Positions 37,652 to 46,191 are shown, counted from the stretch's first letter. The stretch: 64,000 nucleotides of DNA from Pedobacter sp. Leaf250 (GCF_920984735.1 NZ_CAKLBU010000011.1:1-64000), one strand, 5' to 3'. Numbers and translations are program-made. The notes: a model not told the origin generated them from the letters alone.

Positions 37652-38655
37652 ATATTTAAGATCAATGTAGTTTTGTAGGTATTTCCATTGTTCGACACCA
37701 ACAACTCATGCTGATCAGGATAAATTAGATCCAATCGCCTTTGAATATTTACCAATCCAACGCCACTTGAATGATCTTTTTGTCCCCGGTTAATTTTATT
37801 GCTTACCTCAAAACTTAGTCGCTTTCCGTTTATTTTAAGTTTAATTCTGATCGGATGCTTTTCATCGTTGAGCACACCATGTTTAAAAGCGTTTTCTACA
37901 AATGGAATCAACATTAAGGCTGCTACTTTTTGGTGTTCAATACCTTCAGCAGAGAAATCGACAAAAAATTTGGGCTCAAAACGCATTTTAAAAAGTTCGA
38001 TATAACTTTCCAAGTATTCTACCTCTTTGCTTAAGGTAACTTTTCCATCAGGGCTTTCGTTTAGTGTATAGCGCATCAGATCGGAAAGGCGAAGAATCGC
38101 ATTTGCAATCTTATCCGAAACTGGAATGGCCAAAGAATACACGTAGTTAAGGGTATTGTAAAGAAAATGAGGATTAATTTGCGATTTTAAGAAAGCCAGC
38201 TCCGACTTAACTACTTCGGCTTTTAACTTTCTATTGGCAATTTCGGTTTTGAAATTTTGTTGAATACTGTAAACCGCAGCGGGCACAACCAAAAAAGCAA
38301 GACTATAATAAATATTATCGGTGATGTATTTGGACAACGTTGTATCGTCAGAATAATTTGTCATACCAAACCAATGGTCGTACAAAACCTGCTCAATTAA
38401 ATATCTTAAAGCAATAAAAACAGCTATGGTTAAAATTAATCCTGCAATAAGGTGAGGGATTTTACCTCGTTTTAAATAGTTTGGATACACCCACAAATAG
38501 CAAATATAAAATTCGATTATCTGAATAAAATTCATCGAAATGCTAAATGCCGATTCCCTTAATGTTACACCTTTTATTAATTCTTCGCCATAAAGGTAAG
38601 CTAACACAGTAAGCCAGCAAGCGATATGCACAATTACGACTTTGGTTCTTTTCAT
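37648..38655 (-). CDS. LytS/YehU-type sensor histidine kinase
   Basis: A 335-residue membrane kinase. Four hydrophobic segments occupy roughly residues 5-132. A short coiled-coil linker leads into the His_kinase domain: phosphoacceptor His163 in QINPHFLYN, N-box in PFVENAFKHG (about 245-254), and G-box in GVGLVNIQ. It lacks a separate sensor domain, so the transmembrane bundle probably senses the signal. First gene of an operon with the serine hydrolase and LytTR regulator. Confidence 0.94.
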   Translation of the reverse strand: MKRTKVVIVHIACWLTVLAYLYGEELIKGVTLRESAFSISMNFIQIIEFYICYLWVYPNYLKRGKIPHLIAGLILTIAVFIALRYLIEQVLYDHWFGMTNYSDDTTLSKYITDNIYYSLAFLVVPAAVYSIQQNFKTEIANRKLKAEVVKSELAFLKSQINPHFLYNTLNYVYSLAIPVSDKIANAILRLSDLMRYTLNESPDGKVTLSKEVEYLESYIELFKMRFEPKFFVDFSAEGIEHQKVAALMLIPFVENAFKHGVLNDEKHPIRIKLKINGKRLSFEVSNKINRGQKDHSSGVGLVNIQRRLDLIYPDQHELLVSNNGNTYKTTLILNI

Positions 38656-38749
38656 GAAATAAATGTAATTTAACCTTTATCGTTTATAAATTTTGTTATG
38701 CCAATCGGTTGAAAAATTATCCCAACTGCTTAATTTTGGTGATGAACCA

Positions 38750-39232
38750 TTAAAGCACCAATAACATCCAAACATTGCAGGCAAAGTGACCAGAATTTCC
38801 TAATGGTGCAGATAGATTTTTAAAACCAGTTTTCTTATACATTGAAATGGCTGTTGTTAAATCGGGGAATGATTCTAAATAAACCTCATTGTAACCAAAA
38901 TGCTGTGCCGATTCAATACTTTTTTGCATTAATATTTTACCTATACCTTTTCCTCTTGCAGCGGCTGAGGTGTAAAGTTTTACCAATTCTACGCATCCAT
39001 CGGGCAAACCATCTGTTGGATATATTCCACAGCCACCAATAATTTCTCCGTCTTCTTCTGCAACCCAATAAACAGACTGTGCCGTTTTAAAAACTTCAGA
39101 TAAATGATCAGTTGTTGGATCGGTATACACCGTTCCGGGTTTATCTATCTTAAATTCCTCAAAAACCGTTCTAATTAAAGCTGCAAGTGCTTTATTATCG
39201 CGTTCTTCTATTTCCCGATATATTATAGCCAT
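38750..39232 (-). CDS. GNAT-family N-acetyltransferase
   Basis: A 160-residue acetyltransferase with the acetyl-CoA pyrophosphate loop visible as AARGKGIGK near residues 92-100, preceded by the strand GCVELVKLYT and followed by the YNEVYLES strand. The family acetylates amines of small molecules, peptides or proteins, and the substrate cannot be read from sequence. Monocistronic. Confidence 0.9.
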   Translation of the reverse strand: MAIIYREIEERDNKALAALIRTVFEEFKIDKPGTVYTDPTTDHLSEVFKTAQSVYWVAEEDGEIIGGCGIYPTDGLPDGCVELVKLYTSAAARGKGIGKILMQKSIESAQHFGYNEVYLESFPDLTTAISMYKKTGFKNLSAPLGNSGHFACNVWMLLVL

Positions 39233-39331
39233 GGATTTTTTTTATCAAAGTTAAAAATAGCAAGCACATGCATTAAAGAAAGTTGAAACAAAATTGCGCT
39301 TCAATTCATTTAATAAAGAAAAGATTATACC

Positions 39332-39733
39332 ATGGAAAACGAAAAAGATAAAACTACAGAAGAAAGTACAAACGCACAACCGAAGCCTACAGATGATGTT
39401 CAACTGGATATAGAAACCGTTGTTCCTTCGGCACATAAAGAGGAGGAAGATCCTTCTAAACCTGTAGAAACATCAGGAAATGAGGAAGAGTCTCGAGATG
39501 GGGAGAAAATAACCTCGGAGGAGGAAGAGCCAAAAGCCGAAGCTGGTGCAGAAAGCAAAACGCCGCTTAGTGAGGGAACTCCAGTAACTGAAGGCGAAGA
39601 TGGTGAAGTGAATAACGAAACGGAAGAGAAAGCCGATGACAATGAAACTCAAGCAGATAGCACTTCTGAATATGATCATAATAACAACACCCCTAAAGAT
39701 AAGGGTGATGATATTGAAACAGTGACCCCATAA
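39332..39733 (+). CDS. Small acidic low-complexity protein
   Basis: A 133-residue protein made almost entirely of Glu, Asp, Lys, Thr, Ser and Pro, with no hydrophobic core, signal or membrane segment. It is predicted to be fully disordered. Two Ser-rich ORFs on the opposite strand are shadows of the same codons. Composition resembles the acidic proteins at 388 and 58663, but no motif is shared. I rate it a likely gene because a clean ATG frame runs 133 codons, but expression is not proven. Not recognised. Confidence 0.55.
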   Translation: MENEKDKTTEESTNAQPKPTDDVQLDIETVVPSAHKEEEDPSKPVETSGNEEESRDGEKITSEEEEPKAEAGAESKTPLSEGTPVTEGEDGEVNNETEEKADDNETQADSTSEYDHNNNTPKDKGDDIETVTP

Positions 39734-39782
39734 TTTTAATTAAGAAAGGTTGCTCTTGAAATAGTTTCACTAAATTGGCGTT

Positions 39783-40394
39783 ATGATTAACATGAAAAAT
39801 ACACTATTGCTTTGCCTTTTTACCATTACCCTTTTCAGTTGTGGTATAAACAGGCAAGCACAACAAATAAAAGCGCTAGAAGATTGCACTTACAAAATTA
39901 CATCCGTTCAGCAGATTACCATTGCCGGGACAGATGTAAAAAAGTTAATGGATGAACAAAGTTTTAGTTTAACAAGTTTGCCAGGTGTTGCCTTAGGTTT
40001 ATTGAGAAAAGATATCCCGTTAAGGGCGAATTTGAATCTCGAAATTACCAATCCATCTGCAAATTTGGCCGCTATAAACCAGTTCGAATACAAAATCTTG
40101 GTAAATAATACCGATTTAGCAGAAGGAATTGTGAATCAGAATGTGAGTATAGCTCAAGGACAAACTGTTACTGTTCCTGTTCAGTTAATCAGCAATATTT
40201 ATGGATTGGTATCCAATGGAAATGTTTTTAACGATATCGTAAAAGCTGCTAAAAAAGGATCTTCATCGAAAGATGAAAAGCTGGGTTTATTAACAATTAA
40301 AATTAAACCAACGTTTATGCTCGGCAATACACCGGTAAAATATCCAGGATATATCACAATCAATAAGGATATCAGCAGTAAAATATTGTTGTAA
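39783..40394 (+). CDS. LEA/WHy-like lipoprotein
   Basis: A 203-residue protein with a lipoprotein signal (TLFSC, Cys at residue 20). The body looks like a single immunoglobulin-like LEA type 2/WHy domain: LNLEITNPSANLAAI and the strand YKILVNNTDLAEG match that fold. Such proteins in Bacteroidota are probably anchored in the outer membrane with unknown roles in stress. ATG at 39783 or 39792 could start it, and both keep the lipobox. It is followed by an inverted-repeat terminator element. Confidence 0.75.
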   Translation: MINMKNTLLLCLFTITLFSCGINRQAQQIKALEDCTYKITSVQQITIAGTDVKKLMDEQSFSLTSLPGVALGLLRKDIPLRANLNLEITNPSANLAAINQFEYKILVNNTDLAEGIVNQNVSIAQGQTVTVPVQLISNIYGLVSNGNVFNDIVKAAKKGSSSKDEKLGLLTIKIKPTFMLGNTPVKYPGYITINKDISSKILL

Positions 40395-40397
40395 AAC

Positions 40398-40628
40398 AAA
40401 AAACTCCCTTCATTTCTGGAGGGCACTGAAAAACTACCAGTTGAAAAAGGGCTTATGAATTTTTTATTCCATAAGCCCTTTTCTTTGTGATATTCGCAGT
40501 CGCTTGAGTTTTATTTTGCAATTAGACGATTCTAAGAGTCCTTATCTGCCGTTTTTTCTCGATATTTAATAAGACATTTTAGACAAGGACTTTTTCAGTG
40601 CCCTCTATTTCTGTTGGGAGTTTTTTGT
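40398..40628. repeat. Long inverted-repeat element between convergent genes
   Basis: The outer ends are near-complementary: ACAAAAAACTCCC plus GAGGGCACTGAAAAA on the left, mirrored by TTTTTCAGTGCCCTC and GGGAGTTTTTTGT on the right. About 10 bases in between do not pair. Inside lie the strong hairpin at 40445-40482 and a weaker pair (AGTCCTTATCT / AGACAAGGACT). No ORF or transposase is present. It looks like a nested terminator structure or a decayed miniature element. Confidence 0.75.
40445..40482. terminator. Bidirectional intrinsic terminator
   Basis: A perfect 13-bp stem (AAAAGGGCTTATG / CATAAGCCCTTTT) with a 12-base loop lies between a plus-strand and a minus-strand gene, and each arm ends in a run suited to serve as a U-tract for one direction. 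Confidence 0.9.
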
Positions 40629-40630
40629 AT

Positions 40631-42229
40631 TTAAAATTTCTTTTCTGGAAGCATAATCATTCCTTTAATACCTATCTGGTCTAGGCTTTCTGTTACTGCT
40701 TTAATTTCTGTTGATGACAGACGATCGGGCATGGTAGTAGATGTTGCCGATAGACTTGCGGTTTTCGCCGCTGTAGTTACAAAACTTCCGGTTCGAGAAT
40801 AAAGTAGCGCATAACCTAATAAAGTTTCTGTTTCATCGCCCCAAGCCTTGGTTAAATCTTCATTGGCTTGCTTATCAACGGTTAATCCAGCATAATATCC
40901 ACCAACACCTAACTGATTTTTAGTTTCAAATTCAGGAACATACAAATCTAGCTTATCAATTCTAATTGGAAAAAATCCAACAGGTTTCCCGTAGGTGGTT
41001 TCTCCAATCATTTTAATATCAATTACAGGCTTTAAACTGTTTATTGTTAATTCGCTAGCAGAAGCCGTTGATCCACTTACTATAAAATAGATTCTACTTA
41101 AATTTAATGAACCAAGCTTCGCAAATTTTTCGATGTTATCTGCCGCAGTAGCAGAAAAATTTAAGTCGGCATAAGTGGCATATTTCCCATTTGTGCCCGT
41201 AGTAAAGTTTTGAATATTTCCGCCAGCATCCAATAACGGCTGGTGTGATAATACCGAAGCTTTTCTTTGGGCACTTGTTATATTTTGTAAATAGCTATTA
41301 TAATAACTGGTGTACATAGTATTTCCATTCTGGGCAACAGGTGCGGCCAAATTGATAATATCAGTAGCTGTTGAAACATAACCACCTCCATTATAGCGAA
41401 GATCAACAATTAACTCTGTAATTCCTTGAGTTGTGAAATTTGCAAAAACACTTCTTAAAGCTGCTGAAACATTATTTGTAAAACTATTAAAAACCAAATA
41501 GCCAACTTTTTTAGTTCCTACAGTGTACACATTTGTAAATAGTATTGGGTTTACATTATAAGTAGAACTTGTTACCACCACACTTTTGGTAGCTCCTGTT
41601 AAATCGATAAAAGTTAAACTTACTGATGCTTTTGTACCAAAAATGGCATCATTTAAAAAGCTAACCATACTGCTACTGTAAGTTAACGCTGTTCTCCCGT
41701 TTATACTGGTAATTCTACAACCCCTGGTTAAGCCCTGTGTACTGGCCGGCGAATTGGGGTAAACGTATTTAACCCTCAAATCGTTTGTGGTATTATACAT
41801 CACCGAAAAACCGTAATCATTCGCAGTGCCGTTCACATCAGCCTTTAAATTTACTACTGATACTTTTCCGCTTGTAGATAAATAATCTATAAAAGAATAT
41901 TTGGGTTCGTTGTAACCACTTAAATACTCATAAGCTTTTCCAGTTGAGGGATCAATTGAATACTGCGTTAATGCATAAAGTTCGCTTTCGTTAGTAGTGT
42001 AAGTTCGTGGTTTAAAAGCTTCATAAGTTGGCAATGAAGCATTCCAGTAATATAATTCCTTAGTATAAAGAAAAATGGAGTCTTTGGTTAATTCATCTCT
42101 GGTAGCGGTAGTTGTTGGTGTTATTGATGGTGTTCCATCTGGCTCCGCCGAATTTTTTTTGCATGAAGTTATCAGGCCAATACTGAAGAGCGTGGCCATT
42201 AATAGGCAGCAAAAATTTCTATTTTTCAT
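40631..42229 (-). CDS. S41-family peptidase lipoprotein with PDZ domain
   Basis: A 532-residue C-terminal-processing-type protease. The start at 42229 is preferred over an upstream in-frame ATG at 42313, because it puts a lipoprotein signal (LITSC, Cys23) at the N-terminus. A PDZ domain lies around residues 130-215 (VKYVYPNSPA and GCRITSING). The S41 catalytic domain follows: the nucleophilic Ser in TASASELT near residue 388 and the general-base Lys in TTYGKPVGF about 23 residues later. It is probably an outer-membrane-anchored protease. The 351 bp upstream are A/T-rich. Confidence 0.92.
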   Translation of the reverse strand: MKNRNFCCLLMATLFSIGLITSCKKNSAEPDGTPSITPTTTATRDELTKDSIFLYTKELYYWNASLPTYEAFKPRTYTTNESELYALTQYSIDPSTGKAYEYLSGYNEPKYSFIDYLSTSGKVSVVNLKADVNGTANDYGFSVMYNTTNDLRVKYVYPNSPASTQGLTRGCRITSINGRTALTYSSSMVSFLNDAIFGTKASVSLTFIDLTGATKSVVVTSSTYNVNPILFTNVYTVGTKKVGYLVFNSFTNNVSAALRSVFANFTTQGITELIVDLRYNGGGYVSTATDIINLAAPVAQNGNTMYTSYYNSYLQNITSAQRKASVLSHQPLLDAGGNIQNFTTGTNGKYATYADLNFSATAADNIEKFAKLGSLNLSRIYFIVSGSTASASELTINSLKPVIDIKMIGETTYGKPVGFFPIRIDKLDLYVPEFETKNQLGVGGYYAGLTVDKQANEDLTKAWGDETETLLGYALLYSRTGSFVTTAAKTASLSATSTTMPDRLSSTEIKAVTESLDQIGIKGMIMLPEKKF

Positions 42230-42580
42230 ATATGCAGGATGTGGGGATGTATTTCGATATACGTTATCTAATTGAATATAGTTGTTTAACATATCAATTT
42301 TCTGTATCAACAAACTAAATTTATTATAAAATATTGTGCTATCATTTTAATGTCTCGATAAAAGGTGAAAACTCATCGTTTAAATTACTTTTTGGTGAGA
42401 TACTGATGTTGAAATAATTAATAGTAAATTTAAAAGATCAACTTACAATATACAATAAATATTCTTGCCTTATTCAAAATTAAACAGCTATTAAAATCAA
42501 AGCACACCCGAAAAATGTCGCTTTTGCACCGCAACTTTAAATTTTCATGTTACCATATTTGATATATAGAACTTAAAGAC
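42230..42580. other. A/T-rich intergenic region without recognisable features
   Basis: This divergent gap between the S41 peptidase and the DUF1801 gene must hold two promoters. I saw no well-formed TTTG/TAnnTTTG pair, no ORF of note and no repeat. Confidence 0.6.
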
Positions 42581-42937
42581 ATGAACGATAAAATACAAAC
42601 TTTTTTAAATATGCTCGATCATCCATTAAAACAGGAGATGATAGAAGTCGTTAATATTATATCAAATGCCAACTCAAAAATTGAAGGTGATATAAAATGG
42701 GGCGGACCGAGCTTTAGTTTTAAGGGCGATATGGCCACGATAAATCCTAAAATCAAAAACTATGTAATTGTTATTTTTCATAAGGCATCATTATTAAATA
42801 ATGACTTTGGTTTTTTGGAGGAACAAACCAAAGGCAAGGCTTACGCTAAATTTTACACAATGGAAGATGTAAGAAAACATGCTGATAATTTAAAAAAAGC
42901 GGTTAATGCCTGGGTAACATTAATGGAAAATTTTTAA
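42581..42937 (+). CDS. DUF1801-domain protein
   Basis: A 118-residue protein. The N-terminal helices lead into DIKWGGPSFSFKGD, the signature block of DUF1801/YdhG-like proteins, followed by YVIVIFHKASLL. These proteins share the fold of iron-chaperone frataxin-like domains, but their function is not settled. It is followed after 10 bp by an SRPBCC gene, forming a two-gene operon. Confidence 0.85.
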   Translation: MNDKIQTFLNMLDHPLKQEMIEVVNIISNANSKIEGDIKWGGPSFSFKGDMATINPKIKNYVIVIFHKASLLNNDFGFLEEQTKGKAYAKFYTMEDVRKHADNLKKAVNAWVTLMENF

Positions 42938-42947
42938 TTCATATACT

Positions 42948-43388
42948 ATGGAAAAGATTGAATTCAAAACGGAAATTAATGCCAATGCAGAAAAAGTATG
43001 GAATACACTTTTTGGCAAGGAAACCTATCCAAAATGGACTGCAGCCTTTGCAGAAAATTCTTCGGTAGAAACCACTTGGCTAAAAGGCAGTAAAGCAATA
43101 TTCGGAGATGGCACAGGCAACGGAATGTTTGCTATAATTGAAGAAAACATTCCTAATAAATTTATGTCGATTAAACATTTAGGCGAAGTTAAGGATGGAA
43201 AAGAAGAACTTAAGGATTGGGGAGAACCTTTAGAAAATTATTCGCTTAACGAGAACAATGGAATAACTGAACTTAAAATAAACATGGATATAACCGAAGA
43301 TTGGAAAGGTTATTTTGAAGAGGCCTGGCCTAAGGCGCTAACGAAAGTAAAGGCACTTGCTGAAGGAACAGAGAAAAACCATATATAA
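42948..43388 (+). CDS. SRPBCC/AHSA1-like domain protein
   Basis: A 146-residue START-like (SRPBCC) protein. It begins FKTEINANAEKVWNTLF, which is the typical first strand and helix of activator-of-HSP90-like domains, and ends with a long helix (EEAWPKALTKVKAL). The fold binds a hydrophobic ligand. The ligand is unknown. Co-transcribed with the DUF1801 gene, a pairing common in Bacteroidota. Its transcript ends at the hairpin 43404-43433. Confidence 0.88.
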   Translation: MEKIEFKTEINANAEKVWNTLFGKETYPKWTAAFAENSSVETTWLKGSKAIFGDGTGNGMFAIIEENIPNKFMSIKHLGEVKDGKEELKDWGEPLENYSLNENNGITELKINMDITEDWKGYFEEAWPKALTKVKALAEGTEKNHI

Positions 43389-43403
43389 ACCTGATAAAAA
43401 ACG

Positions 43404-43433
43404 AAAGCCTTCAGATTTTGATCTGAAGGCTTT
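43404..43433. terminator. Bidirectional intrinsic terminator
   Basis: A perfect 13-bp stem (AAAGCCTTCAGAT / ATCTGAAGGCTTT) with a TTTG loop lies 15 bp past the SRPBCC stop and just downstream of the minus-strand tRNA. Confidence 0.92.
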
Positions 43434-43438
43434 TGATG

Positions 43439-43511
43439 TGGTGCCACCTGGATTCGAACCAGGGACACAAGGATTTTCAGTCCTTTGCTCTACCGACTGA
43501 GCTATGGCACC
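43439..43511 (-). tRNA. tRNA-Phe (anticodon GAA)
   Basis: On the minus strand the 73 bases begin GGTGCCATAGCTCAG and end GGTTCGAATCCAGGTGGCAC-CA. The 7-bp acceptor stem pairs GGTGCCA with TGGCACC, the anticodon loop is CTGAAAA with GAA, and the T arm is standard. The 3' CCA is not encoded. It is identical to the copy at 43638-43710 and has its own promoter. Confidence 0.98.
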
Positions 43512-43526
43512 ATTCGTTTTGGAATG

Positions 43527-43557
43527 CAAATGTAGTATTCTTTTTATCAAATGCAAC
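43527..43557 (-). promoter_or_regulatory. Promoter of the first tRNA-Phe gene
   Basis: On the minus strand TTG (43556-43554), then 19 bp, then TACATTTG (43534-43527), which is the Bacteroidota consensus. The start of the tRNA is 16 bp downstream. Confidence 0.75.
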
Positions 43558-43603
43558 ATCCGTTTTAAATTTATTTCCATTTTCAGAGAAACCTTTTCAT
43601 TAA

Positions 43604-43631
43604 AAAAGCCTAACATTTCTGAAAGGCTTTT
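43604..43631 (-). terminator. Terminator of the upstream tRNA-Phe gene
   Basis: AGGCTTTT/AAAAGCCT stem with a T-run on the minus strand, 7 bp past the 3' end of the tRNA at 43638. Confidence 0.7.
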
Positions 43632-43637
43632 AGGAAG

Positions 43638-43710
43638 TGGTGCCACCTGGATTCGAACCAGGGACACAAGGATTTTCAGTCCTTTGCTCTACCGACTGAG
43701 CTATGGCACC
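43638..43710 (-). tRNA. tRNA-Phe (anticodon GAA), second copy
   Basis: All 73 bases are identical to the copy at 43439-43511, with the same acceptor, anticodon (GAA) and T arms and no encoded CCA. The upstream flank is also duplicated, so each copy can be transcribed on its own. Confidence 0.98.
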
Positions 43711-43758
43711 TCCTTTTTACAGAATAATCCTTAAAAGGAATACCCCGTTTTGGAGGCA

Positions 43759-43789
43759 CAAATGTAGTGTTCTTTTTTCAAAAGCAAAA
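43759..43789 (-). promoter_or_regulatory. Promoter of the second tRNA-Phe gene
   Basis: On the minus strand TTTTG (43789-43785), then 18 bp, then TACATTTG (43766-43759). The tRNA starts 49 bp downstream, leaving a longer leader than for the first copy. The remaining gap to 43971 is A/T-rich without other features. Confidence 0.72.
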
Positions 43790-43971
43790 TTTTTTTACCA
43801 TTATTTTAGTTGAACTCTGATTATCAATTAATTAAATTTTAATCGGCTCCCAAAGATTAAATTATACTGATTAGAATCAATACAAACTAGAAATTTTAGT
43901 GAATTTTTTATGCATGCATAGCAATTTATTTAGATTAATATCATAATTTAGCATAAACAATATAATATTGC

Positions 43972-45267
43972 ATGGTGGCTCAGATCCTATTTCTAGTAAT
44001 AACACTTGCAGCAATTGCGCTGTTTTCATTTAATTTCCGGAAAATTATCCGCAATATCCGTTTAGGTAAATCTGCTGATCGAAAAGACCAACCTCAAAAA
44101 CGATTATTGACCATGCTTCGTGTGGCTTTCGGTCAATCTAAAATGGTGGTTCGTCCTATCCCGGCATTTCTACATTTTTTTGTTTATATCGGCTTTGTAA
44201 TTATCAATATCGAGGTATTAGAAATTATGATCGATGGCCTTTTTGGTACACACAGGGTTTTCCATGGCATAGGTGGATTGTACAATTTCCTTATTGGATC
44301 ATTTGAAATATTAGCATTAACCGTATGGATTTCGTGTGCTATTTTCCTTGTTCGAAGAAACATCTTAAAACTTAAAAGATTTAAGGGCGTCGAAATGACG
44401 AACTGGCCAAAATCTGATGCCAACTATATTCTTATTGTTGAAATTTTATTGATGAGCGTTTTTCTTTTGATGAATGCGGCAGATGCAAAATTGCAATTGT
44501 TAGGCTCAACGCATTATACGGTTGCAGGCGCTTTTCCGGTAAGCCAATATTTGATGAATATTTTGCCCTCATCAGAAAGTGCATTGGTAATGATTGAGCG
44601 GGGTTGTTGGTGGTTTCACATTATTGGAATTTTGGCTTTTCTAAACTATCTCCCCTATTCTAAGCATTTCCATATTTTATTCGCTTTTCCAAATACGTAC
44701 TTTTCAAATTTAGAACCAAAAGGTGAATTTACCAACATGGCCTCTGTAACCAACGAAGTAAAGGCCATGCTCGATCCGTCATTTGTTCCTACTGAAACAG
44801 AGGCTGGAAAATTTGGTGCAAAAGATGCTACAGATCTTACTTGGGTAAATTTGATGAATGCTTACACCTGCACCGAATGTGGACGATGCACCGCCGTTTG
44901 CCCAGCAAATATCACCGGGAAACTTTTATCACCTCGGAAGATAATGATGGATACGCGTGATCGAATTACTGAAATCGGGAAAAATATCGATAAAAATGGC
45001 GCTGAGCATCAGGATGGTAAAGCTTTGTTAGATGATTATATTACTCGTGAGGAAATTTGGGCTTGCACCAGCTGCAATGCCTGTGTAGAAGCTTGTCCTG
45101 TAAATATTGATCCTTTACAAATCATAACTGAATTGCGCCGTTACGCTGTTATGGAAGAATCTCAAGCGCCTGCCAGCATAAATGCCATGCTGGGTAACAT
45201 TGAGAACAATCAGGCGCCCTGGAAATATTCTCCAGCCGATCGTTTTAATTGGGCAAACGAAAATTAA
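43972..45267 (+). CDS. Membrane Fe-S protein with two 4Fe-4S clusters (Hdr/Etf-dehydrogenase-like)
   Basis: A 431-residue electron-transfer protein. Residues 1-240 contain about five or six membrane helices of a NarI/heme-b-like domain. The cytosolic part has two ferredoxin-type cluster sites: Cys300-x2-Cys303-x2-Cys306-x3-Cys310 and Cys365-x2-Cys368-x2-Cys371-x3-Cys375. With the CCG-domain protein encoded 78 bp downstream it reproduces in two chains the architecture of membrane-bound heterodisulfide-reductase-like or ETF:quinone oxidoreductases. It probably passes electrons to menaquinone. The electron donor is not encoded nearby. Confidence 0.88.
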   Translation: MVAQILFLVITLAAIALFSFNFRKIIRNIRLGKSADRKDQPQKRLLTMLRVAFGQSKMVVRPIPAFLHFFVYIGFVIINIEVLEIMIDGLFGTHRVFHGIGGLYNFLIGSFEILALTVWISCAIFLVRRNILKLKRFKGVEMTNWPKSDANYILIVEILLMSVFLLMNAADAKLQLLGSTHYTVAGAFPVSQYLMNILPSSESALVMIERGCWWFHIIGILAFLNYLPYSKHFHILFAFPNTYFSNLEPKGEFTNMASVTNEVKAMLDPSFVPTETEAGKFGAKDATDLTWVNLMNAYTCTECGRCTAVCPANITGKLLSPRKIMMDTRDRITEIGKNIDKNGAEHQDGKALLDDYITREEIWACTSCNACVEACPVNIDPLQIITELRRYAVMEESQAPASINAMLGNIENNQAPWKYSPADRFNWANEN

Positions 45268-45345
45268 TTTGGCGTTAATAATTATTTTAAACATGTTTCA
45301 TCCTCGAGTATAAAATCTTGATACTAAATACTAGCTACTAAGAAA

Positions 45346-46134
45346 ATGGAATTTAAAGTACCTACAATGGCCGAATTAATGGCTGCTGGCGAAGAACCGG
45401 AAATATTATTTTGGGTGGGCTGTGCTGGAAGTTACGATGAACGGGCACAAAAGATTACCAGAGATATTTGCAAGATTTTACATCATGTAGGCATAAAATA
45501 TGCTGTGTTAGGTACTGAAGAAGGATGTACTGGTGATCCTGCAAAAAGGGCTGGAAATGAATTTCTTTTCCAGATGCAGGCGATGACGAATATAGAAGTA
45601 TTAAACGCCTACAATATCAAGAAGATAGTTACTGGCTGCCCACATTGTTTCAATACCATAAAAAATGAATATCCAGGTTTGGGTGGCACTTATGAAGTTA
45701 TCCACCATACCCAACTCATTCAGGATTTAATAAACGAAGGAAAACTTAAAGCCGAAGGCGGAGAGAGCTTTAAGGGCAAAAAAATAACTTATCATGATCC
45801 TTGTTATTTGGGTCGCGGTAATGGTGTATATGAAGCCCCAAGGAAAGCATTAGAAGTTTTAGACGCACAGTTGGTTGAAATGAAACGTTGCAAAAGCAAT
45901 GGTTTATGTTGTGGAGCTGGTGGTGCACAAATGTTTAAAGAGCCCGAAAAAGGTAAAAAAGACATTAATGTGGAACGCATTGATGAAGCATTGGAAACCA
46001 ATCCACAAGTTATCGCTGCTGGATGCCCTTTTTGCATGACGATGTTAAGCGACGGGGTTAAACTGAAAGATAAAGAACAAGAAGTTAAGGTTTTGGATAT
46101 TGCTGAAATTACGGTAAGAGCAAACGGACTTTAA
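45346..46134 (+). CDS. CCG-domain (Fe-S)-binding protein (HdrB/LutA-like)
   Basis: A 262-residue protein with two cysteine-rich CCG-type motifs. The first half has WVGCAGSYD and GCPHC (Cys98, Cys101). The second has LGRGNGVYEAPR and GLCCGAGG (Cys188-Cys189) plus AAGCPFCMTML near the end. In HdrB such motifs bind non-cubane 4Fe-4S clusters at the catalytic site. It is cytosolic and is the natural partner of the membrane Fe-S protein just upstream. Its transcript ends at the hairpin 46156-46188. Confidence 0.9.
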   Translation: MEFKVPTMAELMAAGEEPEILFWVGCAGSYDERAQKITRDICKILHHVGIKYAVLGTEEGCTGDPAKRAGNEFLFQMQAMTNIEVLNAYNIKKIVTGCPHCFNTIKNEYPGLGGTYEVIHHTQLIQDLINEGKLKAEGGESFKGKKITYHDPCYLGRGNGVYEAPRKALEVLDAQLVEMKRCKSNGLCCGAGGAQMFKEPEKGKKDINVERIDEALETNPQVIAAGCPFCMTMLSDGVKLKDKEQEVKVLDIAEITVRANGL

Positions 46135-46155
46135 GTTAAAACATTAAATAATTAG

Positions 46156-46188
46156 TGCCCAGCTTTATAATAAAACTGGGCATTTTTT
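46156..46188 (+). terminator. Intrinsic terminator of the Fe-S operon
   Basis: TGCCCAG pairs with CTGGGCA over a 13-base loop, followed by six T. Confidence 0.9.
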
Positions 46189-46191
46189 CAT

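Noticed and set aside
39400..39642. Serine-rich ORF antisense to the acidic protein at 39332
   Set aside because: Ser-rich frames arise automatically opposite GAA/GAG-rich coding DNA.
40398..40628. Insertion sequence
   Set aside because: There are inverted ends but no transposase ORF, and target-site duplications are not evident. I keep it as a repeat and terminator element.
43439..43710. Phage or integrative element attachment site at the tRNA-Phe genes
   Set aside because: No integrase or element-like gene lies nearby, and both copies are complete genes with promoters.
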